Of a stretch of 64,000 bases of DNA, positions 1 to 11,033 are shown in pieces (position 1 is the first letter of the stretch; each line of letters begins with the position of its first letter). Origin of the DNA: Acridotheres tristis (Eukaryota > Chordata > Aves > Passeriformes > Sturnidae). The stretch covers positions 27,713,529-27,777,528 of the forward strand of contig CM072894.1 in assembly GCA_037013685.1 (NCBI GenBank), in the 5' to 3' direction. Made by a program: the position numbers and the translations under genes. The notes beneath the pieces were generated by a model. That model did not search any database and was not told the DNA's origin. It saw nothing but the letters and a program-made list of their open reading frames with translations.

Positions 1-408
1 CACCTGGTGGTCAGCACAGCACTCATCAAAGTGTCTGAAATTCTACTGACGAATTGGAAATGTCTATTCAAAATATTCTGCTGTTCCAAACAGTTCCAAC
101 TACAAACATGACAGAAACAGTTTTGTTTCCTCTGCACAATATATCCGAAACAACTGCATATACATACCACTATGCATCTGCAAAAAGCTATTTGTATCTC
201 CCAGCTTGCCACTGTTTTCAGCATAAAAGAGCAAGATAAAAGAAATTCAAAGCAATAGCTCTTACTGGCACCTCCCACCACCAAGATACTAAAACCACAA
301 TAATCCAAAGGATGAAAAAAAATCCCAAAACCCCAAGGTATAAGAAAGAAGAAAGATTTTTTTTAAAAAGAAAAATAATGTCAGGAGGCCAAAAAAAGCC
401 AATAGTAC

Positions 409-541
409 CTGGTTAATTCCCTCAGTCTCTTAACTTCTGCATCACGCTGACGTAACGTTATGCCCAAAATCTTATTTTCTTTCTCTGAAGCTTCCAGCTT
501 AAACTGAAGGCTCTTCACAATTCCTAATGCCTCCTCCACTT
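409..541 (-). CDS. CCDC14: CCDC14 coding exon 12 (coiled coil)
   Basis: The 133-nt exon runs from a GGCATTTCAG acceptor to an AG|GTACTA donor. It encodes [20 protein letters not shown], then [20 protein letters not shown], then RELT, residues 567-610 plus two bases. This is the best-conserved coiled-coil block of the family. No further exon is seen in 1-408, which is AT-rich intron, so the C-terminal part is off the window. Confidence 0.93.
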
Positions 542-3500
542 CTGAAATGCCAACAAGAACTTACATAATTATTTCTTTTAACTTTTAAAATGCTAAACAA
601 AGAATAACCAAATTGAAAGCACGCACCCATCTTGAGCTTGGTGGAATGAATGTCATAATGCTGTTTATTCTCTAGCAATTCTTCTTCTTTGTCTTGAATA
701 CCTTTTGCAAGATGTTTATTTTCTTCTTTCTGACTTTCTATTATTTTCAGTAGTTCTTCATTTTTAGCCTGCAGTGAATCAAGGCCTTTCTGTGATTCTT
801 TCAATTGACTCTGGAGCATCATATTCAAGGACTGCAAAGAAACCACTACCAAAAGTAAAACATAAAATGTTTAAGTGTTTTGTGTGGTAACTTGAATTTC
901 TAAACCAAACTAAGTTTTTAAATAATTTTGGTAATATGAATTTTGGTTACAGATAGAAGGGTTTGTTTTTGTCTTTTTTTCAGCAAGATAAAGCTCAAGC
1001 TTTCTTCTTCATTATTTCATCAGTCATCTTCATTTTAAGAGGCACATAAGGAAAAATAACCTGACTGGCAGCTGAAGAGCCAAATCCATCTATATGCAGT
1101 TTAAAATGGTCCAACAGTCCATGCAAATGCAGTTGTAGCATTAGACCCGCTTAGTTCAGCTATTACTAAAGGCCACAATACATACAGATATATGAAACTA
1201 CAGATATATAAATAAAAATCATAATAATTATTGTAATAAAGCTTTAACAAATATGCCCCTATCAAGCAACATTATTGGTACTTTACATTCATAGTTGCAG
1301 CTGTGTCCAGATGTCTTCTCACTGCTTTCTTGTTCCCTAAGTTGCTGGTTTAATATTCTTAGTCTCCTAAATACGAATTGTGAAAAAGCACAAATTCAGA
1401 AATATTACAATACACTTAAAAGGACTGCAATTTAAATTAGCTTGGTGATAAGTCGATTTTGAGAATTAAATGTCAGGGAATATTTCAGAAATATAAAGAA
1501 GTCTTAATAACACATTTTTCTTATGCTTTGATATTTATTCAACACAAAAGAGCCTTTTCAAGTATCTGGTAAATATCTGGTGTATAACCCTCTTCTGAAG
1601 TAAATGCTACCCAGTTATGTGAGAACCCCCTGAAATGAGAGACGCTTTTGCATTTGAGAATAAACTACAAAAAGAATATGAGCAGGCTAACTATCTTGAT
1701 AGTGCAGTTTTCAGAGTGATGCATTGACCCCACCCAGTCAAAGGCCCCATCGTGAGGTAACTGATACTACTAAAATACCAAAGTCATGCTATGTGTTAAT
1801 TATTGCTTTTTAAAATAAATGGCCTTACCAGCACACCTTCTAAGCCATAAATATTGCACAGACAAGAAGGGAAGAGCCTTAACAAAGCAATGCAAAGCAG
1901 ACTGGTTAGAGAGGCTTGAGGAGCTCCCACCTGCGCAGCTGCGAGTTCTCACTGCGCAGGGGCTGCAGAGCCAGAGCGATCTCAGCTTGGAGGTTTGTAC
2001 TTCCCACCACAGCTGGGAGCAATGATATGGAGCCTTCGATTTCACTCATCAACCTTAGCATTTCTGAGTCACCTGCAGGAAGCAGGGAAAAAAGAGACTT
2101 CATAAACCTATAAATCTGTAATATAACTCATGTTTTACATGTGATTAAGCAATCTGCAAAGTGATGTTAATAGCAATTTAGTAGTATCTGGGGTTTCCCC
2201 CCCTCCAAGAAAATGTCATCTTTAACTATATTTATTTTAAATTGTTAAGCTTGAGTAGAAAAACTACACTTTACATCCTCAATAAAACACAACCCACCAT
2301 CTTTCCAACCAGCCTCGGTGGGACTGCTATTGCAATCTGTCCACACCAGGACCCTCCTCAGGAGAAAACTCTGTATATGGAATAGAAACAACCTTTATCT
2401 TGCTGTCATGATAAAATTAAAATATTACAAAAATAATTTAATACTTATCCAGAGTGAATCGTGAAGGTTTTGCAGTTGTGACAAACCATAGTAAGAAGTC
2501 ATATATCATCTAACACAACAACTTCCAGAAACTGAAGTGCTCACTCCTTTCATTGAGCTCTTATTTTATTTGTATGTAGTAACTCTACTGCACAATGAAA
2601 ATGTCCTCACCTTGATCTGTTACCAGTGCTCTGAGCTCACCCAGAAGATACTTTACAGTCCTAACTTTATGAGCTGTTTCTTCCGGACTTTCTTTTCTAG
2701 ATTTTAGAACTTTCTTCGCATAACTTGTCTTACAGCTTGTATCTTTCACTGGAGACATGTCAAGTACATCCAATTCATCTTCTTCACTGCCTGTGTCCTC
2801 ACTGTGCTCCTCAGGAGTGTCCTCCTCTGTGTCATATGAGCCATCATGTTTTTCTGGACAGTGATGATGGCCCCTCTTTTCAGTCCTGCCATTCAGCATT
2901 TCATGGGATTGTAACAGGGCTTGTATGCACCGCATCAAATCTGCTTCTTTTATCTGCTGCTCTTGGCTTGGGGCCATCTCTCTGGCAGAAGATGTTGGCA
3001 TCAGTGCAGGCTCTGAAGGGGTTGATGCTCCTGGTGCTGTACAAGGGATCACACCAGGAAGAGCAGTTCCAGACTGTATTTGTGCAGCAGGAGCAGCAGA
3101 AACCACTGAGCAAACCACAGGTCCTCCCATCTCTGGCACACATTGATTGGCACTGTCTACAAGAACACCCTGCACAAAAGATATTCTAATTAAACAAAAA
3201 ATTAACATGATTTTTAAATCTCTGGGAGAAAAACCCCAAGCAGCACCACTCTTGTCTGACTCAATGTAGACTTGTTCATTCTTTGCTAATTATAAGAACA
3301 ACTACAAATTAACAACGGAGTAATTTTCCTTCATCATAAGGAACACTTAAAATGTAAATCTGATTTAGATTATCTTTATCTTAAATGTTATTGACAACAT
3401 TAGAATACACTTCTTTTATAACTGTTCTGTAATGAAAAAACCTCAGTAATTTCTCGAATCCAAGCAGAACAGAGAAGAAAAGAAATATAAAGGACAACAT

Positions 3501-6500
3501 TGTAACCTTTCAGCATTTTAAGGAGATGAATTTTTTAAAAGTCAAGTTCATCACCGGCTATACATGGACTGCCTGCAGATGGAAGGCAAAACTACAGTGT
3601 TAGAGATTCAAGGTAGATTCAAGCCCTTTGCCACATTCCCTGATGTGGCAGCTGGTATTCTCCAACACCTCTATTCTATACCCTCAAATACACAGGCATT
3701 TTCACGTGACTCTAAGATAATACAGCATGTCTGAAGAAATAATTGCCTTGATTATTGGCAGGGAAAGCTTCACATGATATATGAGTTCTTCTATCAGGAG
3801 TTGCTTAATGATCCCAGTGTGCATTACTGAGCATGCAATTAACAGTAATCAATAATTTCCTGCATTTTCCATGTTTGCTGTCCATTACAGAATTCCTCAG
3901 GCAAAAGCAAGCAGTCAGTTGAAATGCCTCTAATTTCATTTTTTGGTGTCTACATAAAATAGGTTTTGAATAGCAGTGTTTTCTCTGTGCATCACTACAG
4001 TTTGAAATGCACAGGTTTTTTAAAGGAAAATTATTAGGAAAACCAACACGAGGAAATGTATAAATAAATAGGCAGTGCTAATTCAGTGCTTATTGATAGT
4101 GAGAATCAGACTTTTACTTACTGACTGAGTGGATACAGGATTAGCTGAATGCTGCAGGGACAGTGCTGATGTGGAGGTTGGTAACTGATAATTCAAAGCT
4201 GTAACATTTTGGCACCCTAAAAGAAAACAACACTCATAGATCAGGGCAATGTGGGCAAAACTTGTGCAGTTAAACAGTTACCTCTACATTCATAGTTCCA
4301 CTAACCATGGTTTGAGGTAGGAGGAGTTACAGTAGGAATCTCATTACTCTTCTGTGGGGGTTGGCCAGTTATCAGAGACATCTGAGTTTGCACATGCTCA
4401 TACAGTTTCTGATATGCCCCAGGAGAGTGTTCACTGCAAGGCACATGAATTGATTGAACCATCTGATTCTGTGCTGCACTGCAAAGTTCCTTCTCAGCAG
4501 GAGGTGTGGCAGACGAGGCAACTTTTCTATTTGATATTGGCACTGTCGAAAAAGAAAGAACAAAAAATTCCAGCTGAAGTTGCCTGTCTTCTTGATCTAC
4601 ACAAACCCACTGTACTGTACGGCAGATTCTGGCAGGCTCCCTTGAAAACAGAAACAAAGATCCTATGGCCCAGGATACCAGTCAGATTTTGATTCACCAG
4701 CAAATGAATCCATCAATTTTTTCTTCCAGACAGAGCAACCTAAACCAGCTGGACAGGCCGCTGTCCTTGAAGGAAGTGCAGGGACTTAATCCTACAGAAG
4801 GCCAGTTCTAAAACACAAAAATATCTGCTTAGATATAATTAAAACTCTGTAATTTTACAGCACTGGGAAGATTATCAGCTATATGCTCACTTCCTACAAT
4901 TCCCAGTGGGTATTCTGCTACACACACCTGTCTACACCTGAGGCTCTACTCACCTACTAGATTAGAAATTGCACAGAAGAAACACAGTTCAGAGAGGCAG
5001 AAATGATAATAAATGAAATATTTCTCCTGGGAGCAGCTCAGCTAACAGCACCCCATCTACCTTTCTATTAAATGCTCTGGCCACTAAACCATTTGAGGTC
5101 TTGTCATTTCTAGCCCCACTTCCCTGTTTCCACAAATTCTTCTTTGAGAAAAGTCTGGCTGGACACTGAACTTCAGACCAGTTTCTTGCTGTGGATCCTA
5201 AACTGAGACCAAGGACTGCAATGCTTCCCTGTGCAAGAGAAATAGGGAAAGGGTATCATTCTTCTCCACACTTCCTACAAGATAAAGTTGATGACGTTGA
5301 TAATTGTAAACACACTCAACTTTCTTCCTTGTACCTGAAGTTCAACTACTTGTGAATTTCAGTAATTATTTAGTAAACATTTAAGATTTCTAAAAGGAAA
5401 CAATACATACTTTTGTGGATCCAACCCAGGATCAACCTGTAACAAATGGCAACAATTATTTGAAGCCTTCCTGAATCTCACTAAGTTGAGGAGTCTTTCA
5501 AGGTTGCTAGAACAAAAAATAAATCAAACCTAAGAAAGCCCACTTACCAATTTCTTTTTGGACAGGGGCAGGAGTAATGATTCTTTTTAATCCTTTCTTC
5601 ACGGAAGTATTTCCTTTAGTTAGCAAAGGCTTGGAAGTATATTTAAAGGTAGTTGTTTTCCCAGGTCGTTTATGGACAGTCTCCCTTCCTAGTATTAGTT
5701 GAAAGAAAAAGGGGTCAACAAAACAAATCAAGAGAGCATTACAAAACCTAAAAATGTAACTTGTGTTTTCAATAGTACAACCTGTAGCTTCTTTTTGTAA
5801 GATATTCTTCAGTAGAGCTGCACAATGGTCAAGTCCATTATGAATGGTATCAGCCTGCACAAAGAGCACTGCAGTCAGTAAATGAGTATCACTGTTTTAT
5901 TTCAGTAAACCTAGATGCTGTTTTAGAGGTGAGTGTACCCCAATCTGCCAGTTGACAAAGAACAACTCATAACCAAAAAAATGTATCATTGCCCATGCAC
6001 TACTTTGCAATTATATGGAAGTTTGCAAACACACAGATTCTGCAAAATAACTAAATTGTGCTATTGCACCCATGTCCATTCGCTCAATTTTACGTTAATT
6101 ACGTGTTTGTTTTTTATTCTAATTTCCATGTACATTTAAACAATACAGCCTGCTTGTATTTTGAAGAAAACTGGCTCAAAACCAGTACTGCAGCACTGAC
6201 TCCAGCTATTCTTTCTTTCCAGCACAAAAACCTAACAAGGGTGGCTGCTTTTCTGGGAGGGCCAGCCCTTGTCCATAAGAACATTATTTGTGTTTCCAAA
6301 ATACAGATCTCCTCCTGTGCCTTGAGGAGATCTGTCAGAGCCAAACTCACTGCACACAAAGCCCATTTGCTCCTATCTGCAAGATGCAGTACAGAGACAC
6401 TCTTACTTGGCTTCCAGGAGCAATTTCAGGTTCAGATGAGAATTTATTACGATCTAGATTAATCTGGCTTTCTTCTCTTACTCAAGGCATTCCAATTTCC

Positions 6501-8191
6501 CTTCTCTTTAGATAACAGGGATGACTGTGCTAAAGAGCCATTTAATTACCTGATTGTCAGATTCAGTGGAATAGAATTCTACATCAGAATGACATCCTTT
6601 CCTTAAGCCAAACCTGAAAAAGTGAAATTCACTGTTTATACAACCTCCTTAAAGGGAAACAAAGTAAAAAAACCCAAGCTACTTTCATTCAAAAAGAGCA
6701 AGCAAATTAATTTCATCATGAAACAAAATAACTTTCTTCCTGAAAGCTTTGCACGGCTGCAATAAACATTTTAAGCAAATAATAATTTATGTCAAAGAAG
6801 AATTCAGTCTCCACTCAACAGTCTTACATACAGTTAGTAACACATGAATTCAGTCTTTTATAAATAAAACATGAAGAATGAAATCTGTATTTTTATATGA
6901 AAAATTTCTACTCAGTTTGTGCCTGGCTGTTCAAGGTCTGCTTAGAACCTTTCAGTTCAAAATGTTTTACACACACAAGGATTTTTCTGTTCAGTTGTGA
7001 GATATTACAAATATAAGGCTCCCAAATGCTCATACACTCAATTTAAAATTGTATTAGTGAATAAGTTCTTACTGATTTCTTCCATCTGTTAGTTTAGCTG
7101 CTCCTGACAGCCTTCCAGAAGACAGAGCCTGTTGAATACAGAAATACACTTTTACTTTCACGAAGTATTTTCACAACACTTGAAGACTGCTATTGCCTAC
7201 CAATTCCAGGAACTATTTCCAAGGTGGATCAGTTCAAGGGAAGTTACAGCTCTCAAGCCAAGGGGGCAACTGCTGCCAGCAGAGCCCTGAAATTTGTGGG
7301 TTTCATTTCACAAAACATGCCTTGACAGCAGGATGCTTTGTTAATTTCCACAGCATTCGACAGACACAGCCACTCACTTAAGGACTGACTCTCCAAGAGC
7401 TGATGATGAAAAACACAAATGTGTTTCAAATGGGAACCATGCTTGATAAATACAAACTTGAATTGTGGGGACTTTAAGAATCATTTATGGCCACTGCACA
7501 GAAACACAATCAGTCACAGCATCGCAGCATGGATGAGGCTGGAAGGGACCACAGCGGCTCAAGCAGGGCCACCTCAGAGCACATGGCACAGGTCTGCACC
7601 CTGAGCTGTTCAATATCTCCAGCGAGGGAGACTCCACACCCTCCCTGGACAACCTGCTCTTCCTCATGTTCAGGTGGAACTCCCTGTGCATCAGTTTCTG
7701 CCCATTGCCTCGTGTCCCACTGCTCGGAGCCTGGCTCCATGCTCCGACACCCCCCTTTGGCTACGCGTACACATTGGCAAGGCGCGCTCTCAGCCATCTC
7801 CCCTCGAGGCTGAACGCTCACAGTCCCTTCAGCCTTTCCTCGTAAGGGACAGGCTCCCAGAGGCTCCAGACCACACTGATCCTCATTGCTCGCCGCTGGA
7901 GCTGCTCTAGGAGCTCCACGACTCTCGGGCAGAGACACAGAGGCCCAGAACCGCACACAGCGCCTGAGGACCACCGTCAGGTGGCTGCGGTGCGAGCCGG
8001 GCTCGGCCTCGGAAGGCCCGACCTCCCGCAGGAGTCGTTATGCGGACGGTAGAGGGGACACCCCGACGCCCCCTCACCCCCCCGAGCACACCCGGGCTCT
8101 GGCAAGGGGGCCCCGAACGAGGACCGAGCCCCGCCCGCTGCCCCCGACCCTCACGCACCTTGCGGGGCCGCGCAGTCCTCGGCGCGGCCAT
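409..8191 (-). CDS. CCDC14: CCDC14, coiled-coil domain-containing protein 14, partial (12 exons; 3' end off window)
   Basis: CCDC14 is a centriolar-satellite protein that associates with PCM1 and KIAA0753 and restrains centriole duplication (family knowledge). Coding exons, 5' to 3' on the minus strand: 8191-8159, 7128-7073, 6613-6550, 5854-5782, 5688-5548, 4542-4306, 4216-4122, 3169-2611, 2072-1931, 1366-1287, 845-627, 541-409. They total 1832 nt with consistent phases and no stop, about 610 residues. The family match is clearest in the last three exons: [25 protein letters not shown], and [20 protein letters not shown] resemble the human protein. Residues 1-230 are basic and low in structure, about 320-360 are very acidic, and 467-611 are heptad-rich coiled coil. 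Introns range from 85 to 1030 nt, compact as in birds. Apart from CR1 in intron 1, intron interiors show only AT-rich sequence. The remaining C-terminal exons lie left of position 1. Confidence 0.93.
627..845 (-). CDS. CCDC14: CCDC14 coding exon 11 (coiled coil)
   Basis: The 219-nt exon follows a TTTTGGTAG acceptor and ends at GTGCGTGC. It encodes about residues 494-566, [20 protein letters not shown] through [18 protein letters not shown] to [10 protein letters not shown], a continuous coiled coil. A second AG (TTTGCAG) 13 nt inside would break the frame, so the outer acceptor is preferred. Confidence 0.94.
1287..1366 (-). CDS. CCDC14: CCDC14 coding exon 10
   Basis: The 80-nt exon encodes [14 protein letters not shown], then [13 protein letters not shown], residues 467-493. 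The charged LxxQLxEQE pattern is coiled coil and matches the conserved family core. Acceptor CGTATTTAG, donor GTAAAG. Entry phase 2, exit phase 1. Confidence 0.9.
1931..2072 (-). CDS. CCDC14: CCDC14 coding exon 9
   Basis: The 142-nt exon has a CTTCCTGCAG acceptor and a GTGGGAG donor. It encodes about residues 420-466: [20 protein letters not shown], then [13 protein letters not shown]. Heptad-like Leu/Ile spacing begins here. Exit phase 2 joins the Arg codon of exon 10. Confidence 0.92.
2611..3169 (-). CDS. CCDC14: CCDC14 coding exon 8 (largest exon, acidic region)
   Basis: The 559-nt exon runs from a CTTTTGTGCAG acceptor to a GTGAGGAC donor and encodes about residues 234-419. An Ala/Pro/Ser-rich first half leads to a helical segment ([20 protein letters not shown]), then a strongly acidic run ([20 protein letters not shown]), then a Lys-rich helical part ending [14 protein letters not shown]. 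Entry phase 0, exit phase 1. It is the longest open stretch in the left end of the window. Confidence 0.93.
4122..4216 (-). CDS. CCDC14: CCDC14 coding exon 7
   Basis: The 95-nt exon has a TTTTCTTTTAG acceptor and a GTAAGTA donor. It encodes about residues 202-233, starting [20 protein letters not shown], Ser/Thr/Gln-rich. Entry phase 1, exit phase 0. The 89-nt intron separating it from exon 6 is near the minimum size. Confidence 0.87.
4306..4542 (-). CDS. CCDC14: CCDC14 coding exon 6
   Basis: The 237-nt exon has a pyrimidine-rich acceptor (CTTTTTCGACAG) and a GTTAGT donor. It encodes about residues 123-201, from [20 protein letters not shown] to [14 protein letters not shown], a Ser/Pro/Gln-rich segment that looks disordered. 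Phase 1 on both sides. The single base left by exon 5 restores the Val codon at the join. Confidence 0.9.
5548..5688 (-). CDS. CCDC14: CCDC14 coding exon 5
   Basis: The 141-nt exon follows an ...ACTAATACTAG acceptor and ends at a consensus GTAAGTG donor. It encodes a Lys/Thr-rich basic stretch, from [20 protein letters not shown] to [10 protein letters not shown], about residues 76-122. Phase 1 on both sides. Confidence 0.9.
5782..5854 (-). CDS. CCDC14: CCDC14 coding exon 4
   Basis: The 73-nt exon follows a TTTGTGCAG acceptor. It encodes [20 protein letters not shown], then KEAT, residues 52-75, plus one base of the next codon. The donor, GTTGTACT, is weak beyond the GT. The helical Leu-rich segment may be a short protein-binding helix (inference). 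Confidence 0.88.
6550..6613 (-). CDS. CCDC14: CCDC14 coding exon 3
   Basis: The 64-nt exon has a TTTTTCAG acceptor and a GTAATT donor. It completes Gln30 and encodes [20 protein letters not shown], then Gln51. Entry phase 2 and exit phase 0 match the neighbours. Confidence 0.88.
7073..7128 (-). CDS. CCDC14: CCDC14 coding exon 2
   Basis: The 56-nt exon has an ...TTCAACAG acceptor and a GTAAGAAC donor. It encodes [18 protein letters not shown] plus two bases of a Gln codon, residues 12-30. It enters in phase 0 and leaves in phase 2. Confidence 0.85.
7506..7985 (-). mobile_element. CR1 LINE 3' fragment in CCDC14 intron 1
   Basis: The sequence matches the reverse complement of a CR1 3' end. It runs from a decayed CACAGCATCGCAGCATGG tail, through GGAAGGGACC, CCTTTCCTCGTAAGGGACAG and CCGCTGGAGCTGCTCTAG, to a GGCCCAGAACCGCACACAG-like block. 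It is moderately diverged and abuts the CpG island. Confidence 0.8.
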
Positions 8192-8560
8192 GGTCCCGGC
8201 CCGGCCCCGCCCACATCCGCCCCGCCCCCGCCAGCGCCGGCCAATCACCGTCCGGTCCGTACGCTGGGGGGCGGAGCTAACTCAGGGGTGGGGCTAACGG
8301 CCCCGCCTCGCGGCGCGCTGGCGGCCGCGGGCGCGGGAAGGGGAAGGAAATGAGCTGGACAGCGCGGCCGGGGATTGGCGGAGAGCGGGCCGGGAGGAGC
8401 CAATGGGAGGAGGGGGGGCGGGAAAGGGCGGGGCTAGGGCGGGGCTAGGGTGGGCCGCGAGGGGGCGCTGCTCGCCCGCACTGCCTCTCCCTGAGGGAAC
8501 GCCCCCCCCGGAGCCGGGAGTGCCCGTGTGGTTGCTGTCCGGCACCGGCGCTGTTCGGTG
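7970..8560 (-). promoter_or_regulatory. CCDC14: CpG-island promoter of CCDC14
   Basis: A GC- and CpG-rich block contains the CCDC14 start codon. CCAAT boxes are visible at 8241-8245 and 8400-8404, and an inverted ATTGG at 8374-8378. Several GC boxes occur, including two tandem 11-bp GGGCGGGGCTA units at 8426-8447. No TATA box is evident. The transcription start is probably within 8200-8350 (inference). Such islands can fire in both directions, but I see no plus-strand coding gene starting here. Confidence 0.8.
8159..8191 (-). CDS. CCDC14: CCDC14 coding exon 1 (start codon)
   Basis: The first coding exon encodes [11 protein letters not shown] and ends at a GTGCGTGAG donor, phase 0. The ATG was chosen because it has A at -3 and G at +4 (strong Kozak context), lies in the CpG island, and joins exon 2 in frame. 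The frame stays open upstream to a GTG at 8248, but there is no earlier in-frame ATG in that stretch. Confidence 0.82.
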
Positions 8561-8649
8561 CCGTAGGGAGTCTTTGAGATGAGCAATCAGGGGCACAGGG
8601 GCTCCGTGCACTCATAACATAAGTGGAAAACGGAGCCCTTCAGGCTAGT

Positions 8650-8925
8650 GGTCACAGAGTCACAGGATCAATCAGGTTGGAAAAGATCTCCTTGCTCGTC
8701 GGGTCCAGCCTGTGACCGAGCGCCACCATGTCAGCCAGAACCTGGCACTCAGTGCCACCTCCAGTCTTTCTTAAACACTTCCAGGACCCGCTACTTATCC
8801 ACGACCCTGGGCAGCCCATTCCAATGTATAACCACCCTTTCAGTGAATAAATTCCTCCTCGTGTCCAGCCTCCCGAATCTCCCCAGGCGCAGCTCGAGTC
8901 TCTGTCCTCTTATCCTGCCTGGCCC
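8650..8925 (-). mobile_element. CR1 LINE 3' fragment upstream of CCDC14
   Basis: Reverse-complement CR1 3' end: CACAGAGTCACAGGATC tail, AGGTTGGAAAAGATCTCC, ACCATGTCAGCCAGAACC, GGGCAGCCCATTCCAATG, AAATTCCTCCTCGTGTCCAG. It is about 350 bp from the one in intron 1, on the other side of the promoter, so two CR1 copies in the same orientation bracket the island. Confidence 0.85.
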
Positions 8926-9044
8926 CTCTGGGCCTGCCCGTGCTGCCGCAGGGACACCGAGGTAACGCGGGCTGATATGGGAAAGGAGCTGCTGGACCGT
9001 GGTGTGCAGGATCCATCACTTCTTGGTTCTACACGCTGGCTCCC

Positions 9045-9135
9045 AGCTGTGGAGTTCCCATAGAACCAGCTGTGGAGTTCCCATAGAACGAGCTGTGGAG
9101 TTCCCATAGAACCTGCTGTGGAGTTCCCAGAGAGC
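9045..9135. repeat. 23-bp minisatellite, 4 copies
   Basis: Four head-to-tail copies of a 23-bp unit beginning AGCTGTGGAGTTCCCATAGA, at 9045, 9068, 9091 and 9114. The first three differ only in the last base; the fourth is diverged and 22 bp. The near identity points to recent expansion. Confidence 0.93.
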
Positions 9136-11013
9136 ACCTCTGTGTGTGGATCAGCGAGGGCGGTGCCTGAAGCTCTGTACTCACAAACACGCACACTGTG
9201 TATCACTCGCATATCAGTATTCTGCATTTCCTCACTTTTATTAGCTGAATAAACAGACCTTGTGAACACACAGAATTGGAAGCAATTACATTTACTCAGG
9301 GTGAAAATGTGATTGCATTACTATGCTATTAAGGCTGCTGTAGCAGAAGTGTGTATAAATATTCAACATCTCTGCTCTCCCAATGTGTAAATTGTGTTGT
9401 TATTACCATGTTAACATTTACACTGAAACTATGACAAACTTGAATTAAAAGTATATTGTGAAGATATTTATTATCCTGTCAAGAAAAACACCAAAGAAAA
9501 CAGTAACTGAGAAGGGTTTTCTGGCAGGAATTTGGAGAATTCTTCAATTCTTCTCTTTGGAAAATTAAAAATTATAAGATCACTGTAATAGAACAGCTGA
9601 AGGAAGGAATATAAACTAGAAAGATAAAAAAGAAAGATGAAAAAAGCTCAAAAAGATGTGTGGCAACTACCAAATTAGAGCCAGAGCCATTCGTATACTT
9701 TCTTCTTAAGGTAGTTTCTGGAAGATTATGGATGAATTCTTACTCAACTGATAGATGTGGGTGCAGTAGTTAAATAAGGAAGAATTATTCCAAGCTGTTT
9801 AAGAGCAGGTGACATAAAAAAACCCAATCCCCCCCACACTTCCATCCTTTTGTTTGAAGACACATAGATCAGTCAGCACTTCATTTTTATTCGTGCAAAG
9901 GAAAATGAACACAGAAAACTATTAGGTCCATTCTTGCCAACTGAACAGTTTTGAAACTACAGATGAAGCAGCAAGATTGTCTCATAAATAATGTTTTTAA
10001 AATTCAACTGCTGGGGTCAAAAAATGCATATATAATTAAAATTCTCATGGTCACAGAGCTCCAAGTAGCCACTCTTTAAAGACAAGAAAAAGCTGTTTTG
10101 GGACTCATGGTATAACTGCAAGGGTTTGCAGCAGTGTGTGCTGAGCAGAGAGTCAGCCACCAGAAGATGGATGCTTTTTCTGACTGACACTGACTTTCTT
10201 TATTGAAACAGTGTGGGGAATCGCTGAATATCTCTGGACCTGTCTGGTTGTGATGGTAAAACTGTGATTTAAAAAAAATAAAATTCTTCTTTGTCTAACA
10301 TACTGAAATGCTCCAAAGCCATGGGTTGCATTCATACATAATATTATACTGTTACTCATATTTATCATCAAGATATCTTTCAGAGAGAAAATTTAATTCC
10401 ATTTAGTGTAAACATTTTTATCTTTTCCTCCTGTTTGACAGATAACTAACATTCCTCAAACAATTCCAGGACATGGTTTTGGATATGGCAGAGGCCTTTG
10501 TGAAATGAAACTGACGATCTTCCAGATTTCACCCCTCTTTGGTGTAGAAATAATGCTAATGTTAATCAGAAAAGAAGAAAAAAGCTGGCAAATGTGAGAT
10601 AAATGAAAAGCATGGTATATGTGGAAAAAAATACTCAAATACTCAAATCATTAGCCAAGGAAGAGCTGCCTGAATGATGAATAATTAAAACATACATGTG
10701 GTTGTATTTGCAATCCTAATGCTTGAGGTGCTGTCCATATTGCACGAAGCATCACTGAAAATAACAAAAAGCTTGGTCTTACCCTAAATTATTTACAGAC
10801 TGAGTTGAAACACCGGGGTCTTACAGAAAACTCTGTACAAGACTGATGTGCTTAATAATGATGAAGAAATAAATATAAACAGAACACAAGCTCATGAGGA
10901 ACAGAGATCTTTGAGGGAACAATTCTCAAATAAAATAAAACAATGCTCTTTTGTTGTAGGAAGGAGAGAAAGCAAATAAAATTAAGCTAGTAAAGGGGAG
11001 AGAAGACCCTTAT

Positions 11014-11033
11014 CGATCAATCAATCAATCAAT
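11014..11033. repeat. Tetranucleotide microsatellite (ATCA)n
   Basis: About five ATCA units flanked by ATCG and ATCC. Confidence 0.85.

Noticed and set aside
2725..3189. 154-codon plus-strand frame over CCDC14 exon 8
   Set aside because: It is antisense shadow of the real exon, whose minus-strand frame fits neighbouring exons in phase.
5030..5260. Possible old SINE in CCDC14 intron 5
   Set aside because: The phrase structure looks repeat-like, but I could not match it to a family with confidence.
7487..7974. Frames of 108-154 codons at the CCDC14 intron 1 edge
   Set aside because: They lie in a CR1 3' fragment, are not in frame with any reverse transcriptase, and lack domain signs.
7886..8611. 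Long frames on both strands in the CCDC14 CpG island
   Set aside because: Same GC effect; apart from the 33-nt first exon, none joins a supported exon or has recognisable protein character.
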